Part shown: positions 47,349-57,365 of the stretch, in pieces | Position numbering within the stretch: position 1 is the stretch's first letter | How the letters are laid out: each line of letters starts with the position of its first letter | Assembly (NCBI GenBank): GCA_025210455.1 | Contig: JAOARQ010000030.1 | Location: 1-64,000 of the forward strand | Reading direction: 5' to 3' | DNA from: Pelagimonas sp. | Lineage (GTDB): Bacteria > Pseudomonadota > Alphaproteobacteria > Rhodobacterales > Rhodobacteraceae | DNA length: 64,000 nucleotides | Position numbers and translations under genes: made by a program | Notes under the pieces: model-generated | The model's input: the letters and a program-made list of their open reading frames with translations, nothing else | Told to the model about the DNA's origin: nothing | The model's database searches: none

Positions 47349-49004
47349 ATGCGCGATACCTTTCGCCTGACACTGGCACAGCTGAACCCAACCGTTGGCG
47401 ATCTGCAAGGCAACGCCGCCAAGGCGCATGCCGCCTGGCAGGAGGGCAAAGCGGCAGGGGCCCAGATGGTGGCTCTGCCCGAGATGTTCATCACCGGCTA
47501 TAATACCCAGGATCTGATCATGAAACCTGCCTTTCATAAGGCGGCAATTGAGGCGGTGCAGGCGCTGGCGGCACAATGCGCCGATGGACCGGCGCTGGCG
47601 ATTGGCTCGCCTTGGGTGCAGGACGGCAAGCTTTTCAACGCCTATCTGATCTGTCAGGGCGGTAAGATTTCGGCGCAGGTGCTGAAACACCATCTGCCCA
47701 ATGAAACCGTCTTTGATGAGGTCCGCCTGTATACCAGCGCTGATATGCAGGGGCCTTATTCCATTGAGGGCGTGCGCATCGGCAGCCCGATCTGCGAAGA
47801 CAGCTGGCACGAAGATGTTTCGGAAACCCTTGAGGAAACCGGGGCAGAATTCCTGTTGGTGCCCAATGGATCGCCTTACTATCGCGGCAAACATGATGTG
47901 CGGCTGGGTCACATGGTGGCCCGTGTGGTCGAAACCGGACTGCCGCTGATCTATCTGAATATGGTGGGTGGTCAGGATGATCAGGTGTTTGACGGGGCGA
48001 CCTTTGGCCTGAACCCCGGCGGGCAACTGGCCTTTCAGATGAAGCAGTTCGACAGCGAAATTCAGCATATTGATCTGCAACGCGGTGATGATGGCTGGCA
48101 AATCCAGCCCGCCAAGGTTCATGTTCATCCGGATGAGTGGGAACAGGATTACCGTTGCATGGTGGAATCGCTGCGGGATTACTGCGGTAAAACCGGATTT
48201 GGCAAGGTATTGCTGGGCATGTCTGGCGGGATCGATTCCGCGCTGGTCGCAACAATTGCCGTAGATGCGCTGGGCGCGGAAAATGTGCGCTGTGTGATGC
48301 TGCCCTCTGAGTACACCAGTCAGGAGTCGCTGGAAGACGCCAAAGAATGCGCCACTGCGCTGGGCGCGCGCTATGATTTCGTGCCAATTGCTGAAGGGCG
48401 TGCAGCCATTACCAATACCCTTGCCCCGCTGTTCGAAGGCACCAGCCCCGATATCACCGAAGAAAATATCCAGTCCCGCCTGCGCGGGTTGCTCTTGATG
48501 GCGCTCTCGAACAAGTTCGGCTCAATCTTGCTGACCACAGGCAATAAATCCGAGGTCGCAGTGGGCTATGCCACGATCTATGGGGATATGTCTGGTGGCT
48601 ATAATCCGATCAAGGATCTTTACAAAACCCGCGTCTTTGAGACCTGCCGCTGGCGGAATGCCAATCACCGCGACTGGATGGCTGGGCCGGATGGCGAAGT
48701 GATCCCGGATCGCATCATCACCAAACCCCCTTCGGCTGAACTGCGCGAAGATCAAAAAGACAGCGACAGCCTGCCGGATTACCCGGTGCTGGATGGCATC
48801 CTGACCATGCTGGTCGATGACGAGGCATCGGTCGCAGATTGCATCGCAGCGGGCTATGCCGAGGCCGATGTCAAACGGGTGCAGCATCTGCTGTATATCA
48901 GCGAATACAAACGCTTTCAGTCCGCACCGGGCTGCCGCTTGACCAAACGCGCCTTCTGGCTTGATCGCCGCTATCCCATCGTAAACCGCTGGCGGGATGG
49001 CTAG
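47349..49004 (+). CDS. nadE: NAD synthase, glutamine-hydrolysing
   Basis: 551 residues. Two-domain NadE: an N-terminal nitrilase-type glutaminase (catalytic Glu in LPEMFITGYN, Lys in HLPNETVFDE region, Cys in PICEDSWHED) and a C-terminal ATP-pyrophosphatase synthetase with P-loop MSGGIDSALVA. Ammonia passes between the domains to adenylated nicotinate dinucleotide, giving NAD. TTGNKSEVAVGYATIYGDMSGGYNPIKDLYKT is conserved in the synthetase half. It runs against the PfkB-family gene, with about 70 bases between the two ends. Confidence 0.96.
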   Translation: MRDTFRLTLAQLNPTVGDLQGNAAKAHAAWQEGKAAGAQMVALPEMFITGYNTQDLIMKPAFHKAAIEAVQALAAQCADGPALAIGSPWVQDGKLFNAYLICQGGKISAQVLKHHLPNETVFDEVRLYTSADMQGPYSIEGVRIGSPICEDSWHEDVSETLEETGAEFLLVPNGSPYYRGKHDVRLGHMVARVVETGLPLIYLNMVGGQDDQVFDGATFGLNPGGQLAFQMKQFDSEIQHIDLQRGDDGWQIQPAKVHVHPDEWEQDYRCMVESLRDYCGKTGFGKVLLGMSGGIDSALVATIAVDALGAENVRCVMLPSEYTSQESLEDAKECATALGARYDFVPIAEGRAAITNTLAPLFEGTSPDITEENIQSRLRGLLLMALSNKFGSILLTTGNKSEVAVGYATIYGDMSGGYNPIKDLYKTRVFETCRWRNANHRDWMAGPDGEVIPDRIITKPPSAELREDQKDSDSLPDYPVLDGILTMLVDDEASVADCIAAGYAEADVKRVQHLLYISEYKRFQSAPGCRLTKRAFWLDRRYPIVNRWRDG

Positions 49005-49071
49005 GCGTAAGATTAATGCATCCTGACCCTAAGCCGCGAAAAGGGATCGTCAGAGACCGATGAGCGCCCCT

Positions 49072-50007
49072 CTAAAGGCGCATCAGGGTGGTCAGGGGCA
49101 GCAGGCGTATGAAATCATCGGGAAGGCACAGTTCAGTGCCTTCTGACAGGCAGGCGGCCGAGGCGGCGGCAGCGCCGTGCCGCAGGGCCTCGGATGCTGT
49201 CATCTCTTTCGCCAATGCGTTGACGAAACCACCGACAAAACTATCCCCCGCGCCTACTGCGCTGACCACGTGGTCGTTGGCGGCATTCACATGCCACAGC
49301 CCCGCGCCATCCGCCATTACCGATCCATCTTTGCCACGGGCAATGATAACGATCTGCGCAGCCCCTGCCCGGCGCAGCTGATCCGCAAACCCGGCGCTTT
49401 CTGTTTGTGTGGTCAGCTCGCGCCCAGCCAATTCGTTGGCTTCATGGCTGTCCATGCGTAAAACGTAGGGCGCGGTGTCATGCCCTTTGGCCACCGCCGC
49501 CAGATGGGCGCCCGATGTATCAATCACCACCCGTCGCCCTTGCAGCGTGGCGCAGGCCTGCGTCAGAAATCCGGTATCAGCCCCGGGCGGCATTGATCCT
49601 GAGAAGACAATAAAATCGCCCAAACTCCCGCAGCGCGACACCTTTTGCAGCATCTCTTCCAGTTGGGAAACCGTCCATGCCGCCCCCGGCAGGACAAAAC
49701 GATACTGCTCACCGGTGCTATCATCCGTCACCGTCAGGCTGTGGCGTGTTTCACCCGGCGCATCGATGGCAATCAGATCCAGCCCATGCAGCAGGCCCTT
49801 CATGACCTCACCGGTTGGCCCGCCCAAGGCCACCATAGACTGCGCCTGCCCGCCCAGCAGCCCCACCGCGCGGGCAACATTCACACCACCGCCACCGGGT
49901 TCCGATCGCTCAGGCCCGCAGCGCAGCTTGGGGCCGGGGCGGACAAATGGCGCGCTGGTGGCCAGATCCAGCGCTGGATTCAATGTAATCGTCAGAATTT
50001 TTGCCAT
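49072..50007 (-). CDS. PfkB-family phosphosugar kinase
   Basis: 311 residues. Ribokinase/PfkB fold of the LacC/1-phosphofructokinase branch: substrate lid GGGGVNVARAVGLLGG (about 40-55) and the C-terminal anion hole with catalytic Asp in VSAVGAGDSFVGGF. It should phosphorylate fructose-1-phosphate, fructose-6-phosphate or tagatose-6-phosphate; which one cannot be told. AAGGTG lies five bases before the ATG at 50007. It is divergent from gltX. Confidence 0.88.
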   Translation of the reverse strand: MAKILTITLNPALDLATSAPFVRPGPKLRCGPERSEPGGGGVNVARAVGLLGGQAQSMVALGGPTGEVMKGLLHGLDLIAIDAPGETRHSLTVTDDSTGEQYRFVLPGAAWTVSQLEEMLQKVSRCGSLGDFIVFSGSMPPGADTGFLTQACATLQGRRVVIDTSGAHLAAVAKGHDTAPYVLRMDSHEANELAGRELTTQTESAGFADQLRRAGAAQIVIIARGKDGSVMADGAGLWHVNAANDHVVSAVGAGDSFVGGFVNALAKEMTASEALRHGAAAASAACLSEGTELCLPDDFIRLLPLTTLMRL

Positions 50008-50120
50008 GATGCACCTTTTGTTAGCGCCACAGTTGCAAGAGAAACATGACAAAATAAACCGAAAACTGGACAAATCGCGCCGCCTGTGAAAGGAGGCCAT
50101 CTGATCAGGAGGCACGCCCA

Positions 50121-51446
50121 ATGACCGTTACCCGTTTTGCACCTTCGCCCACCGGCTATATCCATGTGGGCAATCTGCGCACCGCATTGTTCAACCATCT
50201 TATTGCCCGCAAAACCGGCGGCACCTTTGTTCTGCGCATCGACGACACCGATCCCGAACGCAGCAAAGAAGAATATGTCGACGCGATCAAACAGGATCTG
50301 GAGTGGCTCGGCATCACCTGGGATAAGGTGGAGCGCCAGTCTTCCCGTCTTGAGCGTTATAAACAGGCCGCGCAGGAACTGCGGGATATGGGCCGTTTCT
50401 ATGAGGCCTGGGAAACCCCGACAGAACTGGATCTCAAGCGCAAAAAGCTGCTGAACATGGGCAAACCCCCGGTCTATGACCGTGCGGCGCTGGCCCTGTC
50501 TGATGAGGAAAAGGCCGCCTTGCGCGCGGAACGCGGCGATGGTGTGTGGCGGTTCAGGCTTGATCATGAACGCATCAGCTGGGCTGACGGCATTCTGGGG
50601 GATGTGTCGATTGATGCGGCTTCGGTTTCGGATCCGGTGCTGATCCGCGCGGATGGGCAGTTTCTCTATACGCTGGCGTCGGTCTGTGACGATATCGACA
50701 TGGGCATCACCCATGTTGTGCGCGGCAATGACCACGTGACCAACACCGCCACACAGATCCAGATGATCAAGGCGCTGGGCGGCACTCCGCCGGAATTTGC
50801 GCACCACTCACTGCTGACCGGCCCACAGGGTGAAGCGCTGTCAAAACGTCTGGGCACGCTGGCGCTGCGCGATCTGCGCGAAGCTGGTGTCGAACCCGAG
50901 GCGCTGATCAGCCTGATGGCGCGTCTGGGATCCAGCCAGCCGGTTGAACTGCGCATGACCATGGAAGAGATTGCCGATGGTTTTGATCTGAACACCTTCG
51001 GATCGGCGCCGACCAAGTTCGACGAACAGGATCTTTATCCGCTGACTGCCAAAAAGCTGCACGAACTGCCCTTTGCCGAGGTGGCAGATCAGGTGGCGGA
51101 AATCGGTGTTCCTGCCGATAAGGCTGAGCTGTTCTGGAAAGTCACCCGCGAAAACATCACCACCCGCAAAGATCTGTCGGGCTGGTGGACCCTGTTCCGC
51201 GATGGGGCAGAGCCAATGATTGCCGATGAAGATCAAGAGTTCATCGCTCAGGCAATCGCGATGCTGCCCGATGGCCCCTATGATGCGGACAGCTGGGGCA
51301 GTTGGACCAAAGCCGTGAAAGAGGCCACAGGCCGCAAAGGCAAAGGTCTGTTCATGCCGCTGCGCAAAGCTGTCACCGGTCAGGAACGCGGCCCAGATAT
51401 GTCGGATGTCATGCAGCTGATGCAGGTCATTCGTGCCAAAGGCTGA
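50121..51446 (+). CDS. gltX: Glutamyl-tRNA synthetase
   Basis: 441 residues, class Ib. HIGH motif as HVGN in APSPTGYIHVGNLRTALFN, the GluRS landmark RIDDTDPERSKEEY, KMSKS motif as ALSKRLG, and VVRGNDHVTNTATQIQM. Many alphaproteobacteria carry two GluRS genes, one charging tRNA-Gln for the amidotransferase; which one this is cannot be decided here. A long GC hairpin ends the gene (51470-51488). Confidence 0.94.
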   Translation: MTVTRFAPSPTGYIHVGNLRTALFNHLIARKTGGTFVLRIDDTDPERSKEEYVDAIKQDLEWLGITWDKVERQSSRLERYKQAAQELRDMGRFYEAWETPTELDLKRKKLLNMGKPPVYDRAALALSDEEKAALRAERGDGVWRFRLDHERISWADGILGDVSIDAASVSDPVLIRADGQFLYTLASVCDDIDMGITHVVRGNDHVTNTATQIQMIKALGGTPPEFAHHSLLTGPQGEALSKRLGTLALRDLREAGVEPEALISLMARLGSSQPVELRMTMEEIADGFDLNTFGSAPTKFDEQDLYPLTAKKLHELPFAEVADQVAEIGVPADKAELFWKVTRENITTRKDLSGWWTLFRDGAEPMIADEDQEFIAQAIAMLPDGPYDADSWGSWTKAVKEATGRKGKGLFMPLRKAVTGQERGPDMSDVMQLMQVIRAKG

Positions 51447-51469
51447 ATGCAGTCAGATACAGTTTAAAG

Positions 51470-51497
51470 CGGGGGGCCTGGCCCCCCGTTTCTATTT
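51470..51497. terminator. Terminator between gltX and the GGCT-like gene
   Basis: CGGGGGGCC (51470-51478) can pair with GGCCCCCCG (51480-51488), then TTTCTATTTG on the plus strand. On the minus strand it would lie just after the GGCT-like stop and is followed by CTTTAAA, so it may act in both directions. Confidence 0.75.
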
Positions 51498-52052
51498 GAA
51501 GATCTGGCTGCCAACGCGCGCCAGCATGTCATCCACCATGCCGCGTTCGTCATCGTTCAGCACACGCGCGCGCGGATAGATCGGATTTTCCCGATCGTTC
51601 AGAACCGGAGCATGCCAGCCATCGGTTGTTTCAGCGAAATGCGTGACACCCTCAGGCCCGAAAACCTTCAGGTAGCCCTGTATCACCACATCCAGATAAC
51701 TTAGCAGGATCGGGTGATCCTGCGTCGGGCGCGCCATCCGTGCCGGATCAATGGCATAGATCGCAATTTCCGAGGCCTCGGCTTCATGGGTGATTTCATG
51801 CGCGGCTGCATGGCGTTCATAGGCGCGTTCACGGTGATCCAGATCTTCCCAATTGTCATCTGGAACAGGGGCGATCAGCCCGTCAATTTCAGCGCTGTCG
51901 TCGCGAATCGCAGTCAGATAGGCCACCTTGCGATCAGGGGTATAGCGCCACCCACGCCGCCAGCCTTTGGCCTTGGCGGTGAAAACCGGGGTGAAATCAT
52001 GGGTCGTGGCGTTCACCAATGACCCGTATCCAAAGAAATATGCGTGTTTCAT
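51492..52052 (-). CDS. Gamma-glutamylcyclotransferase-like protein (ChaC/GGCT fold)
   Basis: 186 residues. The GGCT family signature YFFGYGSL at the N-terminus (residues 5-12) is followed by AYLTAIRDDSAEIDG (catalytic region) and LDHRERAYERH, where a glutamate acts as acid/base. Members degrade glutathione or gamma-glutamyl peptides to 5-oxoproline. It is divergent from the NsrR-like gene across a perfect Fnr-type box, so its expression may respond to oxygen or NO. The exact substrate is unknown. Confidence 0.8.
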   Translation of the reverse strand: MKHAYFFGYGSLVNATTHDFTPVFTAKAKGWRRGWRYTPDRKVAYLTAIRDDSAEIDGLIAPVPDDNWEDLDHRERAYERHAAAHEITHEAEASEIAIYAIDPARMARPTQDHPILLSYLDVVIQGYLKVFGPEGVTHFAETTDGWHAPVLNDRENPIYPRARVLNDDERGMVDDMLARVGSQIFK

Positions 52053-52073
52053 AGGGGCAGTGATAAATCACAA

Positions 52074-52087
52074 TTGATGCACATCAA
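52074..52087. promoter_or_regulatory. Fnr-type box
   Basis: TTGATGCACATCAA is a perfect TTGAT-N4-ATCAA palindrome, the binding site of Fnr/FnrL/DnrD-type regulators. It lies 22 bp from the GGCT-like start and 67 bp from the Rrf2 start and could control either divergent gene. Confidence 0.75.
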
Positions 52088-52093
52088 ATGCAT
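52077..52093. promoter_or_regulatory. Second palindrome overlapping the Fnr box
   Basis: ATGCA (52077-52081) and TGCAT (52089-52093) form a 5-7-5 inverted repeat overlapping the Fnr box. Its size is like that of Rrf2-family operators, so it might be an autoregulatory site of the adjacent regulator. Confidence 0.35.
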
Positions 52094-52153
52094 GAACAGG
52101 ATTTTGTGCATTATAGCGTCAGGAAAAATCTGCTTGCTTTGCAGGAGGCCATT

Positions 52154-52639
52154 ATGCGGGTAACCAAACGTACCAATATTGCCATGCGTGTGTTGATGTA
52201 CTGTGCGGCCAATCCGGGCCGGCTTGTTACTAAGCATGAAATTGCGAAACGGTGTAATGCCTCTGAAAACCATCTGGCGCAGGTGATCAACCAGCTTGCG
52301 CAACTTGGATTTTTAAACACTCAGCGCGGCCGCAATGGCGGGCTTGAGCTGGGGCGCTCTGCGGATCAGATCATCATTGGCGATATCTTTCGCGCGCTTG
52401 AGGCGCCGGTGCCGCTGGCTGAGTGCTTTGCCGATGTTGATAACACTTGCCCACTGACGGATGCCTGCCGCCTGCGCACCGCGCTGACAGATGCGGCAAA
52501 TGCCTTTTACGAAACCCTGGATCCGATCACGCTGGACGCCTTGGTTTGCGACAATATGGATCTGATCAATATCATGTCGCCAACCGGCGGTTGCGCCAAT
52601 TCCGTGCGGTCCGGCCAGCTTGCAAAAACCGACGCCTAA
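52154..52639 (+). CDS. NsrR-like Rrf2-family regulator
   Basis: 161 residues. Rrf2 winged helix (RTNIAMRVLMYCAANPG, ASENHLAQVINQLAQLGFL, GRNGGLELGR). Then come three cysteines in CFADVDNTCPLTDAC, the spacing used for an Fe-S cluster in NsrR, the nitric-oxide sensor. The ATG at 52154 has AGGAGG upstream. An Fnr-type box lies ahead. NsrR rather than IscR is suggested by the LAECF context; a search would confirm. It is followed by the glycine riboswitch of gcvT. Confidence 0.85.
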   Translation: MRVTKRTNIAMRVLMYCAANPGRLVTKHEIAKRCNASENHLAQVINQLAQLGFLNTQRGRNGGLELGRSADQIIIGDIFRALEAPVPLAECFADVDNTCPLTDACRLRTALTDAANAFYETLDPITLDALVCDNMDLINIMSPTGGCANSVRSGQLAKTDA

Positions 52640-52652
52640 GTTTAACTTTCCG

Positions 52653-52805
52653 ACACCATGATGGGAGAACCGGTATCATCCGGTGCCGAAGGCGCAACCG
52701 CCCCGGAAACGCTCAGGCTTCAGGACCACCATGGTGTAAAACTCTGGAGAGAGGCGTATTTGCGCCCGCCGAAGGGATAGCGATCTCAGGCACAAGGACA
52801 GAAGG
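52653..52805 (+). ncRNA. Tandem glycine riboswitch (gcvT)
   Basis: Two aptamers in series. Aptamer 1 closes with ACACCATG (52653-52660) and CATGGTGT (52730-52737) and contains GGGAGAAC, GCCGAAGGCGCAA and GCTCAGGCTTCAGGAC. Aptamer 2 starts at 52741 with CTCTGGAGAGAGGC and contains GCCGAAGGGATAGCG and ATCTCAGGCACAAGGACAGA. These are the hallmarks of the gcvT-type glycine sensor. It should switch on the glycine-cleavage genes when glycine is high. Strong call by sequence pattern. Confidence 0.95.
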
Positions 52806-52861
52806 GGCAGTCAGGGCGCGGCAGCAGACCGCGCTGTAACTGCCCGCATTCATCTTGCGGG
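52805..52861 (+). promoter_or_regulatory. Expression platform of the glycine riboswitch
   Basis: GGGCAGT (52805-52811) pairs with ACTGCCC (52839-52845) around an inner GCGCGG/CCGCGC hairpin. A second stem, CCCGCA (52843-52848) with TGCGGG (52856-52861), overlaps the first at 52843-52845, so the two are mutually exclusive. No T-run follows, which suggests control of translation of gcvT rather than termination. Confidence 0.65.
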
Positions 52862-52881
52862 TTCAAACCGGGGATAGATGC

Positions 52882-54003
52882 GTGACTGACGATCTCAAAC
52901 ATACCGTGCTAAATGGCCTGCATCGCGAGATGGGCGCAAAGATGGTGCCCTTTGCGGGCTATGAGATGCCCGTGCAATACAAAGCGGGGGTGATGAAGGA
53001 ACACCAGCACACCCGCGAACAGGTCGGATTGTTTGATGTCAGCCATATGGGGCAGGTGATTTTGCGCGGGCCCGACGTGGCGCTGGCGCTTGAAACGCTG
53101 GTGCCTGTCAGTATCGCGGGGCTTGCTGAGGGGCGGCAACGCTATGCTCTGTTCACCAATGAAGCAGGCGGGATCGAAGATGATCTGATGGTGGCCAATC
53201 GTAGGGATCATCTGTTTGTGGTGGTCAACGCGGCCTGTAAGGGGGCAGATATCGCACGGATGCGTGCTGCGCTGGAACCGCGGGGAATTGCGGTTGAGCC
53301 CATCGAAGATCGCGCCTTGCTGGCGTTGCAGGGGCCAAAGTCCGAGGCGGTGCTGTCAAAACTAAATGCTCAGGCCGCTGATATGACATTTTTGGATGTG
53401 GCGACGCTGACATTAAACGGGGCAGAGTGCTGGGTTTCACGTTCGGGCTATACCGGTGAAGATGGCTATGAAATTTCAGTGCCCAACGACGCCGCCGAAA
53501 AACTGGCCCGCGTCCTTTTGGCGGATGAGGCTGTGGAATTCATCGGCCTTGGCGCGCGCGACAGCCTGCGGCTTGAGGCCGGTCTGTGCCTGTATGGCCA
53601 TGATATCGATGCGGCGACCACACCCGCCGAGGCCAATCTGGCCTGGGCAATCCAGAAAGTGCGCCGCAGCGGCGGGGATCGCGCAGGCGGCTTTCCCGGT
53701 GCAGATGTGATTTTGCCCCAGCTTTCCGAAGGTGCTTCTAAGCAACGTGTGGGCCTGAAACCCCAGACGCGCGCACCGATGCGCGAAGGGGTGCAGCTGT
53801 TTGCATCAGAAACACAGACACAGCCGGTGGGTCAGGTGACCTCTGGCGGATTTGGCCCAACGGTGGGTGGCCCGGTTGCAATGGGCTATGTGCCCAGTGA
53901 TCTGGCCGCGCCCGGCACAGAATTATTCGGGGATGTGCGCGGCAAACGCCTGCCGGTTTCGGTGGTCACACTGCCCTTCGTCCCCGCTGGTTTCAAAAGA
54001 TAA
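52882..54003 (+). CDS. gcvT: Aminomethyltransferase GcvT (glycine cleavage T protein)
   Basis: 373 residues. It transfers the methylene group from the H protein to tetrahydrofolate, releasing ammonia. Conserved are [20 protein letters not shown] with folate-site aspartate, [13 protein letters not shown] and the C-terminal [18 protein letters not shown]. The start is a GTG at 52882 with GGGGAT upstream; the ATG four bases before it is out of frame and stops at once. It is controlled by the glycine riboswitch ahead and followed 18 bases later by gcvH. Confidence 0.95.
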   Translation: MTDDLKHTVLNGLHREMGAKMVPFAGYEMPVQYKAGVMKEHQHTREQVGLFDVSHMGQVILRGPDVALALETLVPVSIAGLAEGRQRYALFTNEAGGIEDDLMVANRRDHLFVVVNAACKGADIARMRAALEPRGIAVEPIEDRALLALQGPKSEAVLSKLNAQAADMTFLDVATLTLNGAECWVSRSGYTGEDGYEISVPNDAAEKLARVLLADEAVEFIGLGARDSLRLEAGLCLYGHDIDAATTPAEANLAWAIQKVRRSGGDRAGGFPGADVILPQLSEGASKQRVGLKPQTRAPMREGVQLFASETQTQPVGQVTSGGFGPTVGGPVAMGYVPSDLAAPGTELFGDVRGKRLPVSVVTLPFVPAGFKR

Positions 54004-54020
54004 ACGACAGGAGAGGTGTC

Positions 54021-54380
54021 ATGAAATTCACAGAAGAGCACGAATGGTTGCTGGTCGAAGGCGATCTGGTTGTTGTGGGCATCACCGCCCATGCGGCCGA
54101 GCAACTGGGCGATGTGGTGTTCGTCGAACTGCCCGAGGCCGGCACAGAAGTGGCCAAAGACGACGAAGTTGTGGTGATTGAGTCGGTCAAAGCCGCATCC
54201 GACATTCTGGCGCCGCTGGACGGCGAAATCGTTGAGGTCAACGAACCGCTGGCAGATGATCCGGGCAAGGTGAATGAAGATCCCGAAGGCGGTGCCTGGT
54301 TCTTTAAGATGAAAGTCGAAGACCTGTCTGCCATGGACGATATGATGGATGAAGCTGCCTACAAAGACTTCATCGGCTAA
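54021..54380 (+). CDS. gcvH: Glycine cleavage H protein
   Basis: 119 residues. Lipoyl-carrier protein of the glycine-cleavage complex. The lipoylated lysine lies in ESVKAASDI (near 60), and the opening [10 protein letters not shown] and [18 protein letters not shown] are family typical. AGGAGAGG lies upstream of the ATG. An intrinsic terminator separates it from gcvP. Confidence 0.97.
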   Translation: MKFTEEHEWLLVEGDLVVVGITAHAAEQLGDVVFVELPEAGTEVAKDDEVVVIESVKAASDILAPLDGEIVEVNEPLADDPGKVNEDPEGGAWFFKMKVEDLSAMDDMMDEAAYKDFIG

Positions 54381-54386
54381 TGTGCG

Positions 54387-54416
54387 AAGGGCGGGGAATA
54401 TCCCGCCCTTTTTGTT
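54387..54416 (+). terminator. Intrinsic terminator between gcvH and gcvP
   Basis: AAGGGCGGG (54387-54395) pairs with CCCGCCCTT (54402-54410), loop GAATAT, then TTTTTGTTT. Strong rho-independent structure inside the operon; gcvP then depends on readthrough or its own promoter (54417-54488). Confidence 0.88.
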
Positions 54417-54488
54417 TCTGATGTGGTCAGGTTTCGACCAAACAATCTTTGCAATTCCAAGAACCCCTGACTTCAGGGAGAGGCTGAC

Positions 54489-57332
54489 ATGAGCTACGAA
54501 CCGATCGACTATTTGCCCTATGATTTTGCCAACCGGCGGCACATTGGCCCATCCCCGGATGAAATGGCCGCGATGTTCCAAGAGCTTGGGGTGGATGATC
54601 TGGATGCGCTGATCGACCAGACAATCCCAGAGGCGATCCGTCAGACCGCCGCGCTGGATTTCGGTAGACCGCTGTCTGAACGCGAGCTGCTGTATCGGAT
54701 GCGCAAGGTGGCGGAAAAGAACACTGTGCTGACCTCGCTGATTGGCCAAGGGTATCATGGGACAGTGACGCCGCCCGCCATTCAGCGCAATATTCTGGAA
54801 AATCCGGCGTGGTACACGGCCTATACCCCCTATCAGCCCGAGATTTCTCAGGGCCGTCTAGAAGCGCTGCTGAATTATCAGACCATGGTTTGCGACCTGA
54901 CCGGGCTGGATATTGCCAATGCCTCGCTGCTGGACGAAGCGACCGCCTGCGCCGAAGCCATGACCATGGCAGAGCGCGCGTCGAAATCAAAAGCCAAGGC
55001 GTTTTTCGTCGATGAAAACTGTCACCCGCAGAATATCGCTGTGATGAAAACCCGCGCCGAACCGCTGGGGATCGAGGTGATTGTTGGAAATCCGGATGAT
55101 CTGGAAGCAGACAAAGTGTTCGGTGCGATCTTTCAGTATCCGGGCACCTATGGCCATGTACGTGATTTCACCGGTGAAATCGCAGAACTGCATGAAAACA
55201 AAGCCCTGGGTGTTATCAGCGCGGATCCGATGGCGCTTTGCCTGCTGAAAGAGCCGGGGCAGATGGGCGCGGATATCGCGGTGGGTTCAACCCAGCGTTT
55301 CGGGGTGCCGCTGGGCTATGGTGGGCCACATGCGGCCTATATGGCCTGCAAAGACGCCTATAAACGCGCCATGCCGGGCCGGATTGTCGGGATCTCAATC
55401 GACAGCCATGGAAACCGGGCTTATCGCCTGTCGTTGCAGGCCCGTGAACAGCATATCCGCCGCGAAAAGGCGACGTCGAATGTCTGTACCGCGCAGGCTT
55501 TGCTGGCGGTGATGGCTGGATTCTACGCGGTGTTCCATGGCCCGAAGGGGCTGCGCGCCATTGCAGAGCGTATTCACCGCAAGACTGTGCGGCTGGCCAA
55601 AGGGCTGGAAGACGCCGGTTTCGAAGTACAGCCTGACAGCTATTTTGACACCATCACCGTCGAGGTGGGGCTGTTGCAACGTGGTGTGTTGCAGGCGGCG
55701 GTGCGTGAAGGGGTAAACCTGCGCCGCGTTGGCAAGACCAAAGTGGGAATCACACTGGATGAAATGACCCGCTCGCAGACGATTGAAAAAGTCTGGCGTG
55801 CCTTTGGCCTGCTGCGCGAAGATGATGAATACGCGCCCGAATATAACCTGCCCGAAGATATGATCCGCCAGACCGAATATCTTCAGCACGATGTGTTCCA
55901 CATGAACCGCGCCGAAACCGAAATGATGCGCTATATGCGGCGTCTTGCGGATCGCGATCTGGCATTGGACCGCGCCATGATTCCACTAGGGTCGTGCACG
56001 ATGAAATTGAATTCAGCTGCGGAAATGATGCCGATCAGCTGGCGCGAGTTCTCTGCTATTCACCCCTATGTGCCCAAGGATCAGGCGCAGGGCTATGCTG
56101 AAATGATCGAAGATCTGAGCCAGAAGCTTTGTGATATTACAGGTTATGACGCCTTTTCCATGCAGCCGAATTCAGGGGCGCAGGGCGAATATGCTGGCCT
56201 GCTGACAATCCGTGACTGGCAGGCGGCGCGCGGTGAAGGCCACCGCAATGTCTGCCTGATCCCGGTCAACGCCCATGGCACCAACCCTGCGTCGGCGCAT
56301 ATGGTTGACTGGAAAGTTGTTCCGGTGATCTGTGATGAAAATGGGTCGATTGATATTGATGATTTCCGGGCCAAGGCTGAAAAGCACTCTGCAAACCTTG
56401 CGGCCTGCATGATCACCTATCCCAGCACCCATGGGGTGTTTGAAGAGACGGTGAAGGAAATCTGCGAGATTACCCATGATCATGGGGGGCAGGTCTATAT
56501 TGATGGTGCCAATATGAACGCCATGGTTGGGTTGTCGCGCCCCGGTGATCTGGGCGGGGATGTCAGCCACCTGAACCTGCACAAAACCTTTTGCATCCCG
56601 CATGGCGGCGGCGGCCCCGGCATGGGGCCAATTGGTGTAAAGGCCCATCTGGCGCAGCATCTGCCCGGTGATCCGCTAAGCTATGACGGGGCAGGGCCAG
56701 TCAGCGCTGCGGCGTTTGGGTCGCCTTCACTGCTGCCGATCTCATGGGCTTATATCCTGATGATGGGTGGCGATGGTCTGACACAGGCAACGCGTGTGGC
56801 GATTTTGAACGCAAATTACATCGCAAAGCGGCTGGAAGGGGCCTATGAGGTGCTTTATCGCGGGGGGCAGGGGCGTGTGGCGCATGAATGTATCATCGAC
56901 ACCCGTCCATTTGCCGAAAGCGCTGGCGTTACAGTGGAAGACATTGCCAAGCGCCTGATTGACAGCGGGTTTCACGCGCCAACCATGAGCTGGCCGGTGG
57001 CGGGTACGCTGATGATTGAACCCACTGAATCCGAAACCAAGGCCGAGCTGGATCGTTTTTGTGATGCGATGCTGTCAATTCGCGAAGAAATTCGCGCGAT
57101 TGAAGAGGGTCAGGCAGACCCAGAGGTGAACCCGCTGAAGATGGCACCGCACACCATGGAGGATCTGGTCAAAGACTGGGATCGCCCCTATGCGCGGGAA
57201 CAGGGGTGTTTTCCGCCCGGTGCCTTCCGCGTGGATAAATATTGGCCTCCGGTAAACCGGGTCGACAATGCCTATGGTGATCGCCATCTGGTCTGCACCT
57301 GCCCCCCGATGAGCGACTATGAAGAGAGTTAA
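54489..57332 (+). CDS. gcvP: Glycine dehydrogenase (decarboxylating), P protein
   Basis: 947 residues, the single-chain GcvP of about 950. PLP-dependent decarboxylation of glycine onto the lipoyl arm of GcvH. The N-terminal half carries [18 protein letters not shown] and the active-site-like [19 protein letters not shown]; the C-terminal half the PLP lysine in [22 protein letters not shown] and [24 protein letters not shown] lies just before the ATG. A GC hairpin follows the stop. Confidence 0.97.
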   Translation: MSYEPIDYLPYDFANRRHIGPSPDEMAAMFQELGVDDLDALIDQTIPEAIRQTAALDFGRPLSERELLYRMRKVAEKNTVLTSLIGQGYHGTVTPPAIQRNILENPAWYTAYTPYQPEISQGRLEALLNYQTMVCDLTGLDIANASLLDEATACAEAMTMAERASKSKAKAFFVDENCHPQNIAVMKTRAEPLGIEVIVGNPDDLEADKVFGAIFQYPGTYGHVRDFTGEIAELHENKALGVISADPMALCLLKEPGQMGADIAVGSTQRFGVPLGYGGPHAAYMACKDAYKRAMPGRIVGISIDSHGNRAYRLSLQAREQHIRREKATSNVCTAQALLAVMAGFYAVFHGPKGLRAIAERIHRKTVRLAKGLEDAGFEVQPDSYFDTITVEVGLLQRGVLQAAVREGVNLRRVGKTKVGITLDEMTRSQTIEKVWRAFGLLREDDEYAPEYNLPEDMIRQTEYLQHDVFHMNRAETEMMRYMRRLADRDLALDRAMIPLGSCTMKLNSAAEMMPISWREFSAIHPYVPKDQAQGYAEMIEDLSQKLCDITGYDAFSMQPNSGAQGEYAGLLTIRDWQAARGEGHRNVCLIPVNAHGTNPASAHMVDWKVVPVICDENGSIDIDDFRAKAEKHSANLAACMITYPSTHGVFEETVKEICEITHDHGGQVYIDGANMNAMVGLSRPGDLGGDVSHLNLHKTFCIPHGGGGPGMGPIGVKAHLAQHLPGDPLSYDGAGPVSAAAFGSPSLLPISWAYILMMGGDGLTQATRVAILNANYIAKRLEGAYEVLYRGGQGRVAHECIIDTRPFAESAGVTVEDIAKRLIDSGFHAPTMSWPVAGTLMIEPTESETKAELDRFCDAMLSIREEIRAIEEGQADPEVNPLKMAPHTMEDLVKDWDRPYAREQGCFPPGAFRVDKYWPPVNRVDNAYGDRHLVCTCPPMSDYEES

Positions 57333-57338
57333 AGGAAA

Positions 57339-57356
57339 GGGCCCCGGCTGGGGCCC
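57339..57356. terminator. Hairpin between convergent gcvP and IMPase-like gene
   Basis: GGGCCCC (57339-57345) pairs with GGGGCCC (57350-57356), loop GGCT. On the minus strand it is followed by TTTCCTTT; on the plus strand by TCATCC. Probably shared by the two converging genes. Confidence 0.65.
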
Positions 57357-57365
57357 TCATCCGCC

